From the NCBI GenBank assembly GCA_963513935.1, contig OY740769.1, positions 74,417,712 to 74,481,711 of the forward strand: a DNA stretch of 64,000 nt. The letters run 5' to 3'. A program made the position numbers and the translations under genes. Below, in pieces: positions 37,426 to 50,487 of this stretch (position 1 is the first letter of the stretch; each line of letters begins with the position of its first letter). The notes under the pieces were generated by a model that saw only the letters and a program-made list of their open reading frames with translations, did not search any database and was not told the DNA's origin. Source of the DNA: Aphrophora alni. Taxonomy: Eukaryota > Arthropoda > Insecta > Hemiptera > Aphrophoridae.

Positions 37426-40400
37426 CCCTGTAGGTGGCGCATGTTAATTCACTTTGTTTGTTTAAAAATTAATAAAAATATTATTTTTATACAAAACCTA
37501 ACTTATAATATATAATTTTTCTCAGAAAGATGCGTAGAATTTATCTATGTAATATTTTTTTTTTTTTTTTTTTTTTTTTTTACGGTTTTGGAGTAAGTAT
37601 GTTAGATGTCAAAAATGAAGTTACTATTTTTCAGAAAAACCTGTATCATCCAAAATCAATAGCTTACCACCTTTTTTCAAGATATACAAAAGTTATGTAT
37701 AATATTTGTGAATATATTTAGAAAAAATAATAATAATTTGTTACATTTTCAAAAAAACAAAAATTGGTTTAACCCTTCAATGGTCGCATGTTAATTTTCT
37801 TCGTTTGTTAAAAAATTAATTAAATATATTATTTCTATACAAAACCTAACATTTTTATCAGAAAGATGCATAGAATCCATCTATGCAATAAAAAAAAAAA
37901 ATTTGAAACGGTTTTGGAGTTACTGTAGTATGTTACATGTCAAAAACGAAGTTACCAATTTTCAGGAAAAACCTGTATATTCCAAAATCAATAGCTTACT
38001 ACCTTTTTCTAAGATATACAAAAGTTTTGTGTAATATTTTTGAATATATTTAGGGGGAAAAAAATTGTTATATTATCAAAAAAACAAAAAATAGTTTACG
38101 AAAAAAGGTAAAATGATCTTTTTTTTTTTCAAAAAATCACTAAAAATAGTAATATATATCTTATACAAAAGTTTTATATCTCATTATGTTCAGAAAGGTG
38201 CATAGAATGTAGGTGTGTAGTGAAAAAAAAATGTTAGATGTATCACATTTGGTGTTTTTTGGTCAAATACCAAAATATTGAGAGTAACGGAGAGTCAAAT
38301 TTCACAGAAATCGGTACATAAACCATATTAAAATTTTTTTATGATTTTTTTTAAATATTGATACAGATTTGTAATATATTTGTGGATAAAAGTTGCTAAA
38401 AAGAAATATCAATTTTGAAAATTTTCATTAGACGAGGTACATTTTTACGTAAAATGTGAATATTGACTAACTATATTCAAACAGTAACCAAAAATATAAT
38501 TTTTATTCTAAACAAAAGTTTTTATTACCTATGTTCTCACAAATATACATAGATTTTATGTGTATAATGCAAAAAAAATTATATGGAAACATTTTAGAGT
38601 TATTATGCACGGAATCAACAAATTTAGCCTGTAACCGAGGCAAAATTCCACAGAAATAGGTATATAAACCATATTAAAATTTTTTTATGATTTTTTTTAA
38701 ATATTGATACAGATTTGTAATATATTTGTGGATAAAAGTTGCTAAAAAGAAATATCAATTTTGAATATTTTCATTAGACATGGGTCATTTATGATAAAAA
38801 TCTACCTTCACAATAGCCTAGACGTTGAGGTTAGGGCTGTGAAAAAAAAACCAAAAATATGAAATATCACTAATAAATACACTCTACAAACATTGACACA
38901 TTTATTATAAGTTGTATATACATTTATATATTATGTATATACATATTATAATAAATAAATGGTTTCTTGAAACTAAAAGTTCCAATAGAAAATCTAGAAC
39001 TAGGCCTGACTAGTACTAGATTTGGCTAGACTAGGCCGAAAATATGAATTATCACTCATAACTACACTCTACAAACATTGACACATTTATTTTAAGTTGT
39101 ATAAACAAATTATAATAAAAAAAATCACTTCATGAAACTTATATTCACTATAAAAACACAAAGCAATTGCACTTTGAAATTTCCACATCGGCAAAAATCT
39201 TGCGAGATCGAAGTAACAAATTTGAGGTTATTCTACGTTTTATAAAGTACCACAGCCTTTGTATTTTTCCTTGTACAGATGTGTTTCAAATACAAGGTTA
39301 AACATTGAAACCTCCTCTTTACAGTTATATCAAAAACGACAAGATTGTATAAAAATAAAGATCGGATTCTTCAAGACTGTCTAGACATTGAATATCGCAA
39401 ACCGGTCTGAAAGTTCAGAGGATCATTTCCTAGAATGGATATAACTTGTAAACTATATAACTTAGGATGATTTCGTCTTCATAGTTCGAAAAAGGAAGAA
39501 AAATACTATATAATATTGTCAACTTGTAACATTTGGACAAGTTTTACCATTTCGAAAAAATATATGAACATATAGGTGATATTTTCTATATAAAACTCGC
39601 CGCGGCCAGTTGTCGCAACCTAGCGTTATGAACCTCAACTTCAGTCAAGTCTTGTTTTACTATTTGACGCAAGTTTAATTTTTCTAAACCTGGTTATGAA
39701 ACATTGAAAAATTACCTTTTCAATGGTATAGAATACATTTCGATAATATAATATCTAGTAGGATAAAAGTTGAATTGCAAAAAATGTAATTTTTAGCGTG
39801 TAAAATAGCGTTAAAATGCTTGATTTGGTTTAATTTTTATAAAATAAAAACTATACTAGTTGGAAACATTTGAAAAAGACGGTTTTGAAGAGAAAGACGC
39901 GATCTATCAAGCAGTGTTATGTCCGATGTGACAGATTGAAATTTCGAAATAGGAATAATTGACAAACGAGACGAATGTTTTGTTTAAAACTTGGTAACGT
40001 AAAACTTGGACGTTTCGCATCAAAAATATGCGAACTTCGCCAATTTTTGGAATATTATTTATAAAGTTTTGTGGTATTTTTTTTTATGATATGCATCTAC
40101 GGAACATTAGCTTTCCAACGGTATTTTATTTATTGCGATCGGACAATTTTAAGTGGGCGTAATGTTGAATGGCAAAATACGTGTTTTATAGACATGCAGA
40201 CTAGTTATGGACGGAGCGCTGGGTCGATTCGGGGTCGAATAACCTTTGCAGGGTTAAGGGAAAAGGGAAATTGTTAGGCTTATTTTCAAAAATTCACCAA
40301 AAATAGTAATATTTATGGAAAACACAACTTCTATATATCATTATATTCAGAAAGGTGCATTGAATTTAGCTGTGTAGTGAAAAAAAATGTTAGATGTAAA

Positions 40401-41839
40401 AAATTTGGAATTATTATCTCAAATAGCAAAAAAAAACGGAAAATAACTGAGGCAAGAATTTCATAGAAATGGTAATGTACACCATACAAAAAATTTTTTT
40501 AATTTTTTCAAGTATTACAAAAGAATTGTAATATATTATTTGTGGATAAAAGTTGCTAAAAAAAGAAAAATCAATTTATAAAAGTTTCATTAGACATGGT
40601 GAATTTTTACGTAAAAAGTGAAAATTTGCTCAAAAGATAGACATATTTTCAAAAATTCACCAAAAATATAATTATTATTCAAAACCCAAGTTTTTATTAC
40701 CTATGTTCTCAGAAAGATACATAGATTTTATGTGTGTAATGCAAAAAATTTAAAGATGGAAACATTTTGGAGTTATTATGTACGGAATCAACAAAATTAC
40801 CCTGTAACCGAGTCAAAAAACCACAGAAAAAGGAATATAACCAATAAAAAAATTTTATAGATAGGCCCATATAAATTTATAAACATTTTGCATACATTTT
40901 GGTAAAAACAATCAATTTATAAAATTTTCATTAGACAAAATTATTTGTATATGTAAACACATGGAAATTTGCTAAAAGGTAGACCAGATTATAACATAAC
41001 CTATCTCTAGACAGCCTCAGTATTTGATAAGTCTGACAATAACATTCACTCAAAACAATAAATTCTACAAACAATAATACAGATATTATAATTTGAATAC
41101 ACAAATGATAAAAAATAAATAAAACATACCTTCAAAATAAGAGAAATAATCCTGTCACACACAACACCTATCACAATTAGTCATTTTACTATACAAACAA
41201 GCCTGAGTAAAACGGTAACTTGCAAGTCAGAAATAATAACCTAAAACTAACTCTTAAGACGTAAAGAGTGGTACCAACTGAAAGATCTAAACTTCATCTT
41301 CCTAATAGTGTAAAGATCGGTTACAAAATATCAATGTAATTAATCGATATTTCATATTTAGTAAACTGCATCGAAAGAAAAATGAGTCTGGTTCGGTTTG
41401 GTTACTACTTTGGTAAAATAGATATATCTCACGATCTATGACAGATAGAAAGATTTGGAAAGCACAGATCGAAAGAGAAAAATGTGATCTACAGAACAGT
41501 GTTATGGCCGACCTGTTTGACAGAAAAATAGATTTGTGAACATCTGAGAAAAAATGGCGTCATTTCTATTTACAACCGCGCAGTTCAAATCTTTGATTTT
41601 ACGCATAAAAATATGCAAAATTTAGCAATTTTTTTAATATTATTTATAATGTTTTGTGGTATTTTTTGTGCATAATTATGCATCTATAAAGCATTAGCTT
41701 TCCAACGATATTTTATATATTGCGATAGGACGATTCTAAGTGGGCGAAATGTTGAATTGCAAAATACATGTTTTTGGGTCGTTGGACTAAACTATGCGTT
41801 GAAAATCGACCCGCTAGCAGGTGAGCGACACTCGGGAGG
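37426..41839 (-). mobile_element. TTAA element (outer copy), split by a nested copy
   Basis: The left terminus ccctgtaggtggcgcatg after TTAA (37422-37425) is homologous to the right terminus of the 27411 element, so this copy is inverted. The sequence breaks at TTAA 37769 and resumes at 40258 exactly where the homologous element continues (acattttcaaaaa..ttggtt, then gggaaattgttaggctt). It ends gacactcgggagg at 41839 before TTAA (41840-41843). Its own length without the insert is about 1.9 kb. No coding content. Confidence 0.75.
37773..40253 (-). mobile_element. TTAA element nested in the outer copy
   Basis: Starts cccttcaatggtcgcatg and ends aacctttgcaggg, flanked by TTAA (37769-37772, 40254-40257). 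It has internal tandem repetition with a period of about 341 bp: the segment gatacagatttgtaatatat plus flanks occurs near 38355 and 38697 almost unchanged. No transposase. Length 2481 bp. Confidence 0.8.
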
Positions 41840-41971
41840 TTAAGGTTAATTACAACCTATATATTTTTATGTGTCTGATATCTCTAAGAAGAATAGAACT
41901 ACCTATTGTAAATAAAATAGTTCGAAAACAGTGGCCATTATTATTTACTGATTTATCTTCTCTAGAATTAA

Positions 41972-42671
41972 CTCTCGTCATGTCGAACAACCCATCCGTC
42001 GATCGTTCATCGACCGTAAAACACGTAATTTGCAATTCAACATTTCGCCCACATAGAATCGTCCTATCACAATAAATAAAATACCGTTGAAAAGCTAATC
42101 ATGCAAAAAAAATACCACAAAACGTTATAAATAATATTCCAGAAATTACTATAGTTTGCATAGTTTTGATCCGTAACGTCAAAGATTTGCGCTGATAAGT
42201 TGTAAACAAAACTGATGTCATTTTTGTCTAATATTCCCAATTCGATATTTCTGTCGAAATTTTGTATGGTGTACGTTACCTTTTCTGTGGAATTTTTGCC
42301 TCGGCCACCGGACGATTTTTTGATTCCTGAACTAAAACTCAAAATTTTTTTGATCTATATTTTTTTTCACTTCACAACTAAATTCTATGCACCTTTCTGA
42401 AGGAAATGATAATTTGTAGTTGTGTTTTGCATAATAGTACTATATTTGGTGATTTTTTCAAATTAGGCAAAACATTTTCCCTTTTTTTCGTAAAAAATTT
42501 CTTTTTTTTTTGAAAATGTAACAAATTAATTGTTTTTTTCTAAATATTTTCACAAATATTATACAAAACTTTTGTATATGTTGAAAAAAGGTGGTAAGCT
42601 ATTTTGGATGATACAAGTTTTTCTGAAAAATGTTAACTTCATTTTTTGACACCTAACACTCTCCAAAACCG

Positions 42672-42727
<56 letters not shown>

Positions 42728-42840
42728 TCTACGCATTTTTCTGAGAAAAATGATATCCTATAAGTTAGATTTTGTATACAAATAATATATTTTATTAATT
42801 TTTAAACAAACGAAGAAAATTAACATTGACAGATCTAGGG
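41972..42840 (+). mobile_element. Short TTAA element of the same family
   Basis: Left end ctctcgtcatgtcgaacaac (after TTAA 41968-41971) and right end gacagatctaggg (before TTAA 42841-42844) match the ends of the 27411 element. The interior is shortened to 869 bp and keeps one repeat unit and the TA microsatellite (42675-42724) at the homologous place. Confidence 0.85.
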
Positions 42841-42945
42841 TTAAGTCCCAATTTAATCCTATATCATAACATATTTTTATAAATTTGTATGTATCATTTC
42901 ATTTATTTATTTCTGCTCAAGACAAATAAAATATTTAACACTTAC

Positions 42946-43122
42946 CCTTATTTCCATTGCATTGTAGAATTTCATCCCTTTTATTATGAATCATCTTTGA
43001 AATAAATTTGCGACATGATTCACAACTATAAACCCCAAACTTTCTCGCTTGTTTCACAAACCTATAGAATCTAACAGCACCACAAACACCACATACCACT
43101 GTTCCTGGGGTTTCCTTGTCAC
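42946..43122 (-). CDS. trx: trx exon: first half of the cysteine-rich zinc region
   Basis: A 177-nt exon with acceptor TTTTAG and donor GTAAGT, phase 1 in and phase 1 out. The 59 residues contain CGVCGAVRFYRFVKQARKFG followed by SCESCRKFISKM: two Cys-x2-Cys pairs about 23 residues apart, as in a nuclear-receptor-like zinc finger. This is the signature by which insect TRX is recognised, and it is the clearest single piece of evidence for the gene. It lies immediately next to the right-hand end of a TTAA repeat element (end 42840), so the transposon sits only about 100 bp from the splice donor. Confidence 0.93.
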
Positions 43123-43129
43123 CTAAAAC

Positions 43130-44156
43130 AACAACAAAACCAAAAATCAATGATTTAAAATATGCTACAAGTTAATTAATGGAAAAGAAAGTCTTTGCTG
43201 TGGATAATCATAAAATCATATGCGTTATTTCTTAAATTAAATAAGATAACGGATATTAAATTAAGAAGTTTAAAACAGCTCTAAGATTAACTGCCTAAAA
43301 GTGTGACCATACCAATTAATACATGGCTCAATAATTTTTTTTTTAATTAGATAATTACCCTCCAAATAGATTTACACCTTAACTAGTTTTCAGAACACAT
43401 TGATCTGAAATGTGAATTTCCATATCATACATATTATAACACAATGAAAGCTAGTAAATAAATGTCTGTAAGTCTATGAAAGCGTAACAAAAATGATTTA
43501 GAGGAATGGCATACACTGCAAGGTTAATTTCACTATTTACATTATAATCAGAAATGTAATGTTATCTCTTATCATGCATTATATATTTTTAAAGATTTTA
43601 TAATTCAACAAAAGAATTGTTCTATTTCTCATTGGTCAGCTGACATCCATGACTACTAGAGAAAGGAAAAGTAAAGTGAGAAATTATTAATTTAGTAAAA
43701 TTAATAAAGTTTCAATACAATCAATCAAATTTTGTGATATTTGTTTGTAGGTTAAGTTTTTCCAACTAATATGGTTACATTTTTATACCACAGAATTATA
43801 TCAAGTATTATGTTAAGAATAAATTAAACTAGATTAACTTTTGAAGATAGTACATAATTATGATTCATTTTATGTGAATTTTAAGGCAAGTTGGCTGTAT
43901 GTATCTCTTCACAATCAATATAATGGATATTCCACTATATTAAAAATATGTTCAATTAAATATTATTATTACAAATAATTGTATATAATAAAACTTGGCA
44001 ATTTCAAAAATAGCCTTGAATTAGGGTTAATGGTAATATTTTATTATATGTTTTTACCTGACATCTCTTAAAATCAGTCTTCTTAAGAAATATGGAGAAT
44101 GGGAGATTATATTATTACATCAAATTAGGATATCATTTGGTTGGGTGTAGTACCAT

Positions 44157-44215
<59 letters not shown>

Positions 44216-44240
44216 ACAAAATATTTACCAAAATAACAAT
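43130..44240. other. Intronic DNA ending in a TA microsatellite
   Basis: Nothing recognised except (TA)n at about 44158-44212, just before a piggyBac left end. Confidence 0.5.
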
Positions 44241-44244
44241 TTAA

Positions 44245-47200
44245 CCCTTTGCCATCGGAATGGATATTTGCCACTCTTCCTCAGTGAATGTGCGGCCAGC
44301 TCTATTGGCCGCCGCCATTCGCACGCCAAGCCAAGTCGGATATTTCCACAGCAGTTATCCTTTGCGATCGGACGGCCAGCGGTGCTGGCCAACATGAAAT
44401 CTAACGAATGCTTGGGCGTCCAACAGGACTGGCCGACAACGTATGTTATCGTTTGTAATATTCAAACTGTGGTATGATGCCTGTGGAGTGCTGCAACTTA
44501 GTGAGGAATTATTGAACTAAATGATCAGCAGGCTTGCAACATTATATCGTAAAAGTTGTGGTGGTAACACTTTAAATAAACACATGTTGTTCTTGCACAT
44601 GTGCAGTCATAATCATCGTTGTTTTGGTTCAGTTTAATGTGATTTTAATTGTGTTTTAATGAATTTCTCGAGAGATTTGTAATTATTTGTCGTTTTAATT
44701 AAGTTTTTAAGTTTTATTGTACATTTGAGGTGATTATAAGAACACTTGTACGTTTACGAATAGGTCTACACTTTAAATACAATTAGGCCTACTTTAAAAC
44801 TGTGTTTATCCCGTATAAACATTTAGTAGTAAACATTGGGTTAGGCCTATGTTTGTTTTTATTCCCATATATTTAACTAAGTAATAATGGATGATCGTTT
44901 AAGATCAGACGAATTGAGAGACTTTTTACTTGCAGATGAAGAAGATGTTGACGATCCCGATATTTGTTGTGGATCAGACCACGAAAGTGATGATGTTAAT
45001 TCAATTGATTTAGCTGCATAGTATGAAGATTTATTTCGAGAAGAAGTGGGTGTGGGATATGAGCTTGATGGAAATTTGGAAGAGGAAGAGGAAGAAGAAT
45101 TAATGTAGTTCAATATGAATTTGCCGAAGAAAATCATATTGATGGAAATTTGGAAGAGAAAGAGGGAAGTGGTGGAGTTCAAGTAGCCTGTGTGGAATAT
45201 AATGGACATTCAGGAACGGAAGTGGGAAACGAAAGTGAAAATAATGATGACACGGAAGTTGAAGAGAACAATGGTGAAGATGCCCAAGTGCCAGTTATTG
45301 AAGAAAGTATGGGTGTGTCGGAACAGTGGAAGGTATGGTCTGAAGGGGGTGGAAATTTTCATATTTTTTTGTGGAAACATGATAGTGGTTACAAGCCACC
45401 AAATGACTAAACACCAACAACACCTTTACAATTTTTTCAGCTTTTCTTCACTTATGCTTTAATGTTAGAGATAGTGAAAGAAACAAACCGGAACGCTGCA
45501 GAAAAAATACAAAAGAATACACCACTTCAGAAGAAATCAATCTGGAATTCGTGGAAAGGCGATATAGCTTTTATTGGACTCATAGTTTACATGGGGATGA
45601 ATGGGAAACCAGAGATCAGTGACTACTTTTCAAATAATTGGGTTGACTACCAACCATTCTTTAAAGAAGTTTTCAGAAAAGATAGATTTTTACAAATCTT
45701 CTGGAATGTGCACGTCTCCCCCGCCCCCTGGCCCAGTAGCTGGGACATTAACTCGATCAGGAAAGATAAGAAATGTCTCTGTATACATCGATAAGAAATG
45801 TAGAGAGTATTTTATCCCACAGAATGCAGTAAGTGTAGACGAATGCATGATTGGGTTCAAAGGGAGGATCCTATTTAAATCATACAACAAAGACAAGCCC
45901 ATCAAATGGGGGATTAAGGTTTTTGTCTTGTCAAGACTCAACTACGGGTTATATTTGCGCTATTGAGCCGTATTTTAGAAAAATAACCACAGACTGCTTA
46001 ATTAGGCCTGATTTAGGTGCTACAAGTCGTGTTGTTTTACACCTAGTAGACAAACTCAAGACAACACTGGGGGATGTTGAAGGGCTTCACGTCTTCACGA
46101 ACAGATTTTATTCCAATCTCGATTAATTTGGCAAAAGCACTCTTAGAACAGAAAGCCCATACAACCGGCATTATCATGCTAAACAGAAAAGGCCTACTAG
46201 AAGAAGTGAGACCAATAAGGCCAAAAAAAAGGGGAAAGCAAAGGAAAAAACTAAAAAGAAGAAACCCCTTAAACCTAAGCTGAAATTAAAAACTGGGGAA
46301 ATAAAAATCTATAGAAAAAAACGACGAAGTGTCTCTTCTATTGTAGAAAGACAAAAACTTAGTGGCTATTCTAAGTACACTGTACGGTGATAACTCTACC
46401 GAAATGGTTAGGCGCTACAAGTTAGTAGGAGAGTTGGTGAAAAAGCCTACTGCAGTTTGTGTATACAATAAGCATATGGGCGGTGTGGACATCGCGGATC
46501 AGTACATTTCATCTTATTCTTTACCAGGAAACCCCTCAAATGGTGGAGGAAGATGTTCTTTTGGCTGTTGGAAACAGCAATTGTAAATTCATTCATTCTA
46601 TACAATGCCAATCAAGAAAGAAAAAATGTAGTTCGCCACAGATGTTACAGAAAAATGTTGATAAAAGAACTGGTCGGGGAAGTAAGAAAAGTCAGAAAAC
46701 GAGGAAGACTATCCACTTTAGTAGAGGACGAGCGACTAAATGGAAAGCTACATCTGCCATATCCGCTAGAGGGAGGTAAAACAAAGGACTACGTGGTGTG
46801 TAGCGATAGGAGACAAGGAAAAGGACAAAGTTTTTTGTAAAACTTGTTCAATCAATCCTGGACTTCATACGGGTGAATGTTTTGAAAAATACCACTCAGA
46901 GAAAAAAAATTAAAGAACATTAAAACAGAATACTGACTTATCGTTTGTATGAGTGACAAATATATGTAAGTTTTACACGTTTAGTAAATACGTAATTAAT
47001 TTCACTTTCAATTTTCAAACAAATGTATGTCATAATTCAATATCTTATTTGTTTTTGATATTCAATAAAACAGCTGTCAGTATAAAATGACAATTGTATT
47101 ATTACAATTTACATCCCCTATGCTAACATTGCAGGTTTTCAGTAAAAACAATTCCGAGCTGTCGGGAGTAAGCCGCCATTATGAATGCCGAGGTGACGCA

Positions 47201-47300
47201 GAGTGGAGCGTGGCCAGTACAGCTGGCCATCCGATTTAAGCAGAAAGAATTCCGACTGGCTACTGACTACGTTGTGGCCACTCCTACTGGCCTTCCAATC
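44245..47300 (+). mobile_element. piggyBac element, degenerate, right end not defined
   Basis: The left end ccctttgccatcggaatgg follows TTAA (44241-44244). Subterminal regions on both sides are GC-rich and full of GGCCAG/CTGGCC words (44291-44440 left; 47208-47302 right), in inverted relation, which brackets the element. No GGGTTAA end was found at the right, so it is eroded. It contains a broken transposase (44887-46912). Confidence 0.8.
44887..46912 (+). pseudogene. piggyBac transposase (DDE_Tnp_1_7), inactive
   Basis: An acidic N-terminus opens at 44887 (MDDRLRSDELRDFLLADEED) with stops at 45019 and 45106. The catalytic domain is readable in three frames: KSIWNSWKGDIAFIGLIVYM and GKPEISDYFSNNW (45530-45640), KIRNVSVYIDKKCREYF and VSVDECMIGFKGR (first Asp, 45830), GIKVFVLSRLNYG, and HVFTNRFYSNLD (46090-46125), where the usual second catalytic Asp of the FTD.F.TS motif reads Asn. 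MGGVDIADQYISSYSL (46476) covers the third Asp region, and a C-terminal cysteine-rich part (FCKTCSINPGLHTGECF) ends near 46912. Frameshifts separate most blocks. Confidence 0.85.
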
Positions 47301-47378
47301 ATGTAGCTTATGTATAGAAGATGTCCAGAAATGAAACTATTTCCGTAGTTTGTCTTCTAAACCCCATAAAGGAAATTG

Positions 47379-47684
47379 TGATGTATACAATTGTACAAGA
47401 GTGGGAGTATCGCATGACATCGTATGATGTGTGGACGTCATATGGTTCGATATGTCATACGACAAATTAATAAACGCTATTGGCTGCAATCCAGTACCTT
47501 TTTCCCACCAGCCATTATTACTGACGCTTTCCCTGGCTACATATTCAAGCCAATCTTGAACTCACCTTCCTACCTAAAACACGCAGTCGTAGCTATAATC
47601 TAATACAATGTGTTTTATTTAATGAACCCAAAATTTAGTAATATCGTTACCATATATTACAGTGGCAACGAGCATATATTACAG
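47379..47684 (+). repeat. 5' LTR of a gypsy element (limits approximate)
   Basis: Begins about tgatgtatacaattgtac and ends catatattaca, directly before gtggcgacgaggatag, a sequence typical of the primer-binding region in invertebrate gypsy (Mag-like) elements. A 22-bp segment spanning the LTR/primer-site junction is duplicated in tandem (47651-47672 and 47673-47694, one base different). No matching 3' LTR was found. Confidence 0.6.
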
Positions 47685-47847
47685 TGGCGACGAGGATAGC
47701 GATTTATAACGAATTGTAGTAGATAAAATGACATGAAGACGTGTTAGGGAAGTTATTGCAAAGTGTTTAAGTAAGTTCTCGTTAGTGACAAAAGTGTAAA
47801 GTTACGGAGGGAAAAGAACGTGTAGTGGTAGTACTGTTTTTTCTCTC

Positions 47848-48757
47848 ATGTCTGAGGATCAGAATATTTCAGTGTCCAGTGTAAGCAACATGTCTACCAC
47901 AATAATTGGGAAACTCTCCGAATTTAATAGTGCGGACGAGACTTAGAGTTCGTACATAGAAAGATTTGAACTGTTTGTGGAATGTAACAGCATTCCAGAT
48001 GATAAAAAAGTGTCTACCTTATTAACGGTTGTAGGTGTAAAAACATTTAGCTTATTACGAGACTTGTGCACTCCGAATAAACTCGGAACAAAAACGTACA
48101 ATGAATTAGTGACAATAATTAGGGAACATTTATACCCTAAACCTTCTTTTATATCCAAAAGATATAAATTCAGTTTAAGAACGCAACATGAACAGCAAAG
48201 CATTACAAAAATTATCAACATATTGTGAGTTTGGCGCGACATTAAACAAACATTTAAGAGACAGATTGGTTAGCGGTTTAAAAAGTGACGCAATCAAACA
48301 AAGACTTTTATCCGAGACTACCCTGAAATACTATAGGGCTGTGAAAATTAGTACTTCTATTGAGGGAGCGTAAAAGGATGCGCAAACAATAGCAAGATGC
48401 AGCGACCTTCAACTCAGAATGCAGAGAATGGCAGTTTCATCGAGACAATGGAAACCTGGGAAGCAGGAAGAATTCAAAGTGTCAACCAAAAGTGATGTGA
48501 AAATGATGTGTTATTGTTGCGGCCGGCAAGGTCATTTTAGTAATAAGTGTTTTTATAAAAATTGTGTGTGCCACAATAATTGTGGAATTAAAGGACACCT
48601 GGCGAAGGTATGTAGGAAAAAGGTTAACAAATCTCAGAATAAGAATAAATATGTATTTAGAAATAATAATAATTTTCATAAACACAAAAAAAGTCATTTC
48701 GTTGGAGTGAAAAATACTCAAGAATTAGATAGAGATAGTGTCAAATGTAGACGATGA
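47848..48757 (+). pseudogene. gypsy Gag with two zinc knuckles, broken
   Basis: ATG at 47848 (MSEDQNISVSSVSNMST) opens Gag, but a TAG stop follows at 47944. The capsid-like part continues (YIERFELFVECNSIPDDKK, KYNELV-like text to 48228), then a frameshift. The nucleocapsid near 48510-48640 has CYCCGRQGHFSNKC and the second knuckle CHNNCGIKGHLAKVC (CCHC type). It runs into a basic tail and overlaps the start of the Pol frame. Confidence 0.8.
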
Positions 48758-50228
48758 TGTGTATGATTTAAATAATCTGTTTAAAGTAGAGGATGAAAAT
48801 AATACAAAAAGAGTTCAAGTAGAGCCTATTACAGTTGAGGTAATGGTAGGGAGTAAAGTTATTTCTTTTGAAGTAGATACAGGATCTGCAGTAACTGTAG
48901 TGAATGAAAACTTTTATTTGAAAAATTTTAGTAATTGTAAACTATATCCTAATGATTTAAAATTAAATTCTTATACTAATGAAGAAATAGTCCCAACTGG
49001 AAAATTAAAGGTTAATGTCAAACATGGTAAATTAAGTAAAATGCTTGATTTGTATGTAATTAAAAGGGGGGCTCATCCTTTAATGGGCAGAGATTGGTTA
49101 AAGACCTTGGAAATAAATCATTGTTTTAAAAATAAATTGTTAGGAGTATTGGGTCAGTCAAACCCAAACGAAGTTGTAAATGAAGCAAAACGTGAAGATT
49201 TAGTAAATAAATTATGTAAGGAATTTCCAGAGGTATTTACTGAAAACTTAGGTACATGTAAAACAGAAATTGTTTCTTTGAAATTGAAAGAGAATTTTAG
49301 ACCTAAATATTTTAAACCAAGAACCTTACCTTTTTCTATGAGAGGTAAAGTAGAAAATGAGTTAGACAGATTAGTAGAAAATAAAATCTTAATTCCTGTA
49401 AAAAGTTCTGAATGGGGAACACCGATAGTTCCAGTTTTAAAGAAAAATGGTAAATTACGCATTTGTGGTGATTTTAAAGTTACTCTAAATCCATCTTTAG
49501 AAATAGATCGTTATCCAATACCAAGAATAGAGGATATTTTTGCTTGTATGAAAAAGGGGAAATTGTTTTCAAAAATAGATTTAAGCCTAGCATATATGCA
49601 ACTAGCGCTTGACAATGAATCACAGAAATTGTGTACAATAAGCATGCATAAAGGTTTATTTGCGTATACAAAAATGCCATATGGTATTAATTCTGCACAG
49701 GGAATTTTTCAAAGGGTTATTGAACAGACGATTCAAGGCTTACAAGGTGTTGTAGCTTTCCTTGACGATATATTGATAACAGCTGAAAATACTGAACAAC
49801 ATTTCAGTAGGTTACATGAAGTTTGTAATAGGTTAAACCAAAAAGGGTTTACATTGAAAAAAGATAAATGTGAATTTTTCTCTGATAAATTAGAATATTT
49901 AGGATTTATTATCGACAAGGAAGGTCTGCACACATCCGAAGCAAAAATTAAAGCTATGCTAGACGCCCCAACACCTTCAATGTTACAGAGGTAAAATCAT
50001 TTCTAGGATTAGTTAATTATTACGGTAAATTTGTGCAAAATATGTCAAGTGTTTTGAATCCTATTTATAATTTACTTAAAAAGGATGTATTGTTTAAATT
50101 TGATAAAAAATGTGTAAAAGCTTTTAATACAGTCAAGAAACTGTTAGCTTCGTCTAAAGTATTAGCGCATTATGATCCTGAATTACCTATTAAATTGGCG
50201 AGTGACGCATCACCAACCGGTTTAGGTT
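48738..50228 (+). pseudogene. Ty3/gypsy Pol: protease and reverse transcriptase, truncated
   Basis: The long open frame 48738-49994 (418 residues) holds a retropepsin (FEVDTGSAVTVVN), the RT palm and fingers (EWGTPIVPVLKKNGKLRICG, KLFSKIDLSLAYMQLALD, AYTKMPYGINSAQGIFQR) and the active-site box FLDDILI (F-L-D-D form). Near 49985 the frame shifts and RT continues as EVKSFLGLVNYYGKFVQNMS, then RNase H begins (IKLASDASPTGLGC) and breaks at about 50228 where Penelope-like sequence starts. Integrase and the 3' LTR are missing. Of all elements here this has the longest intact reading frame, so it is comparatively young. Mag/gypsy clade is inferred. Confidence 0.9.
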
Positions 50229-50234
50229 GTGTGT

Positions 50235-50487
50235 CATCTATTATTGTTTAATGATGTGTTTGATGATAATAGTGTTTAATGATGTGGAGAGGTGTCAGGT
50301 TAGATTCAAAGTTTGTATACGAATGCTTGTTATCGATAATGTGTTGTGCGAAACTTGATCTATTAGCGTACAGGCTATTATTGGGCAAGTGTTCTTTATA
50401 TCTATCCATGAACGATCTGCCTGTCTGTCCGATGTAAAAACAATCGCAGTCGTCACACGCTATTTTACACACAACAAAAAGGACCAA
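50235..50487 (-). pseudogene. Penelope-like element GIY-YIG endonuclease fragment, inverted
   Basis: Minus-strand text CKIACDDCDCFYIGQTGRSF, then MDRYKEHLPNN and SFAQHIIDNKHSYTNF, is the GIY-YIG domain of Penelope-like elements with its Cys pair and Y-IGQTGR motif. Its natural C-terminal continuation is not next on this strand but on the plus strand at 50488, so the piece is inverted relative to the rest. Confidence 0.85.

Noticed and set aside
45690..45941. Minus-strand frame opposite the piggyBac transposase
   Set aside because: Antisense shadow; codon content makes sense only on the plus strand.
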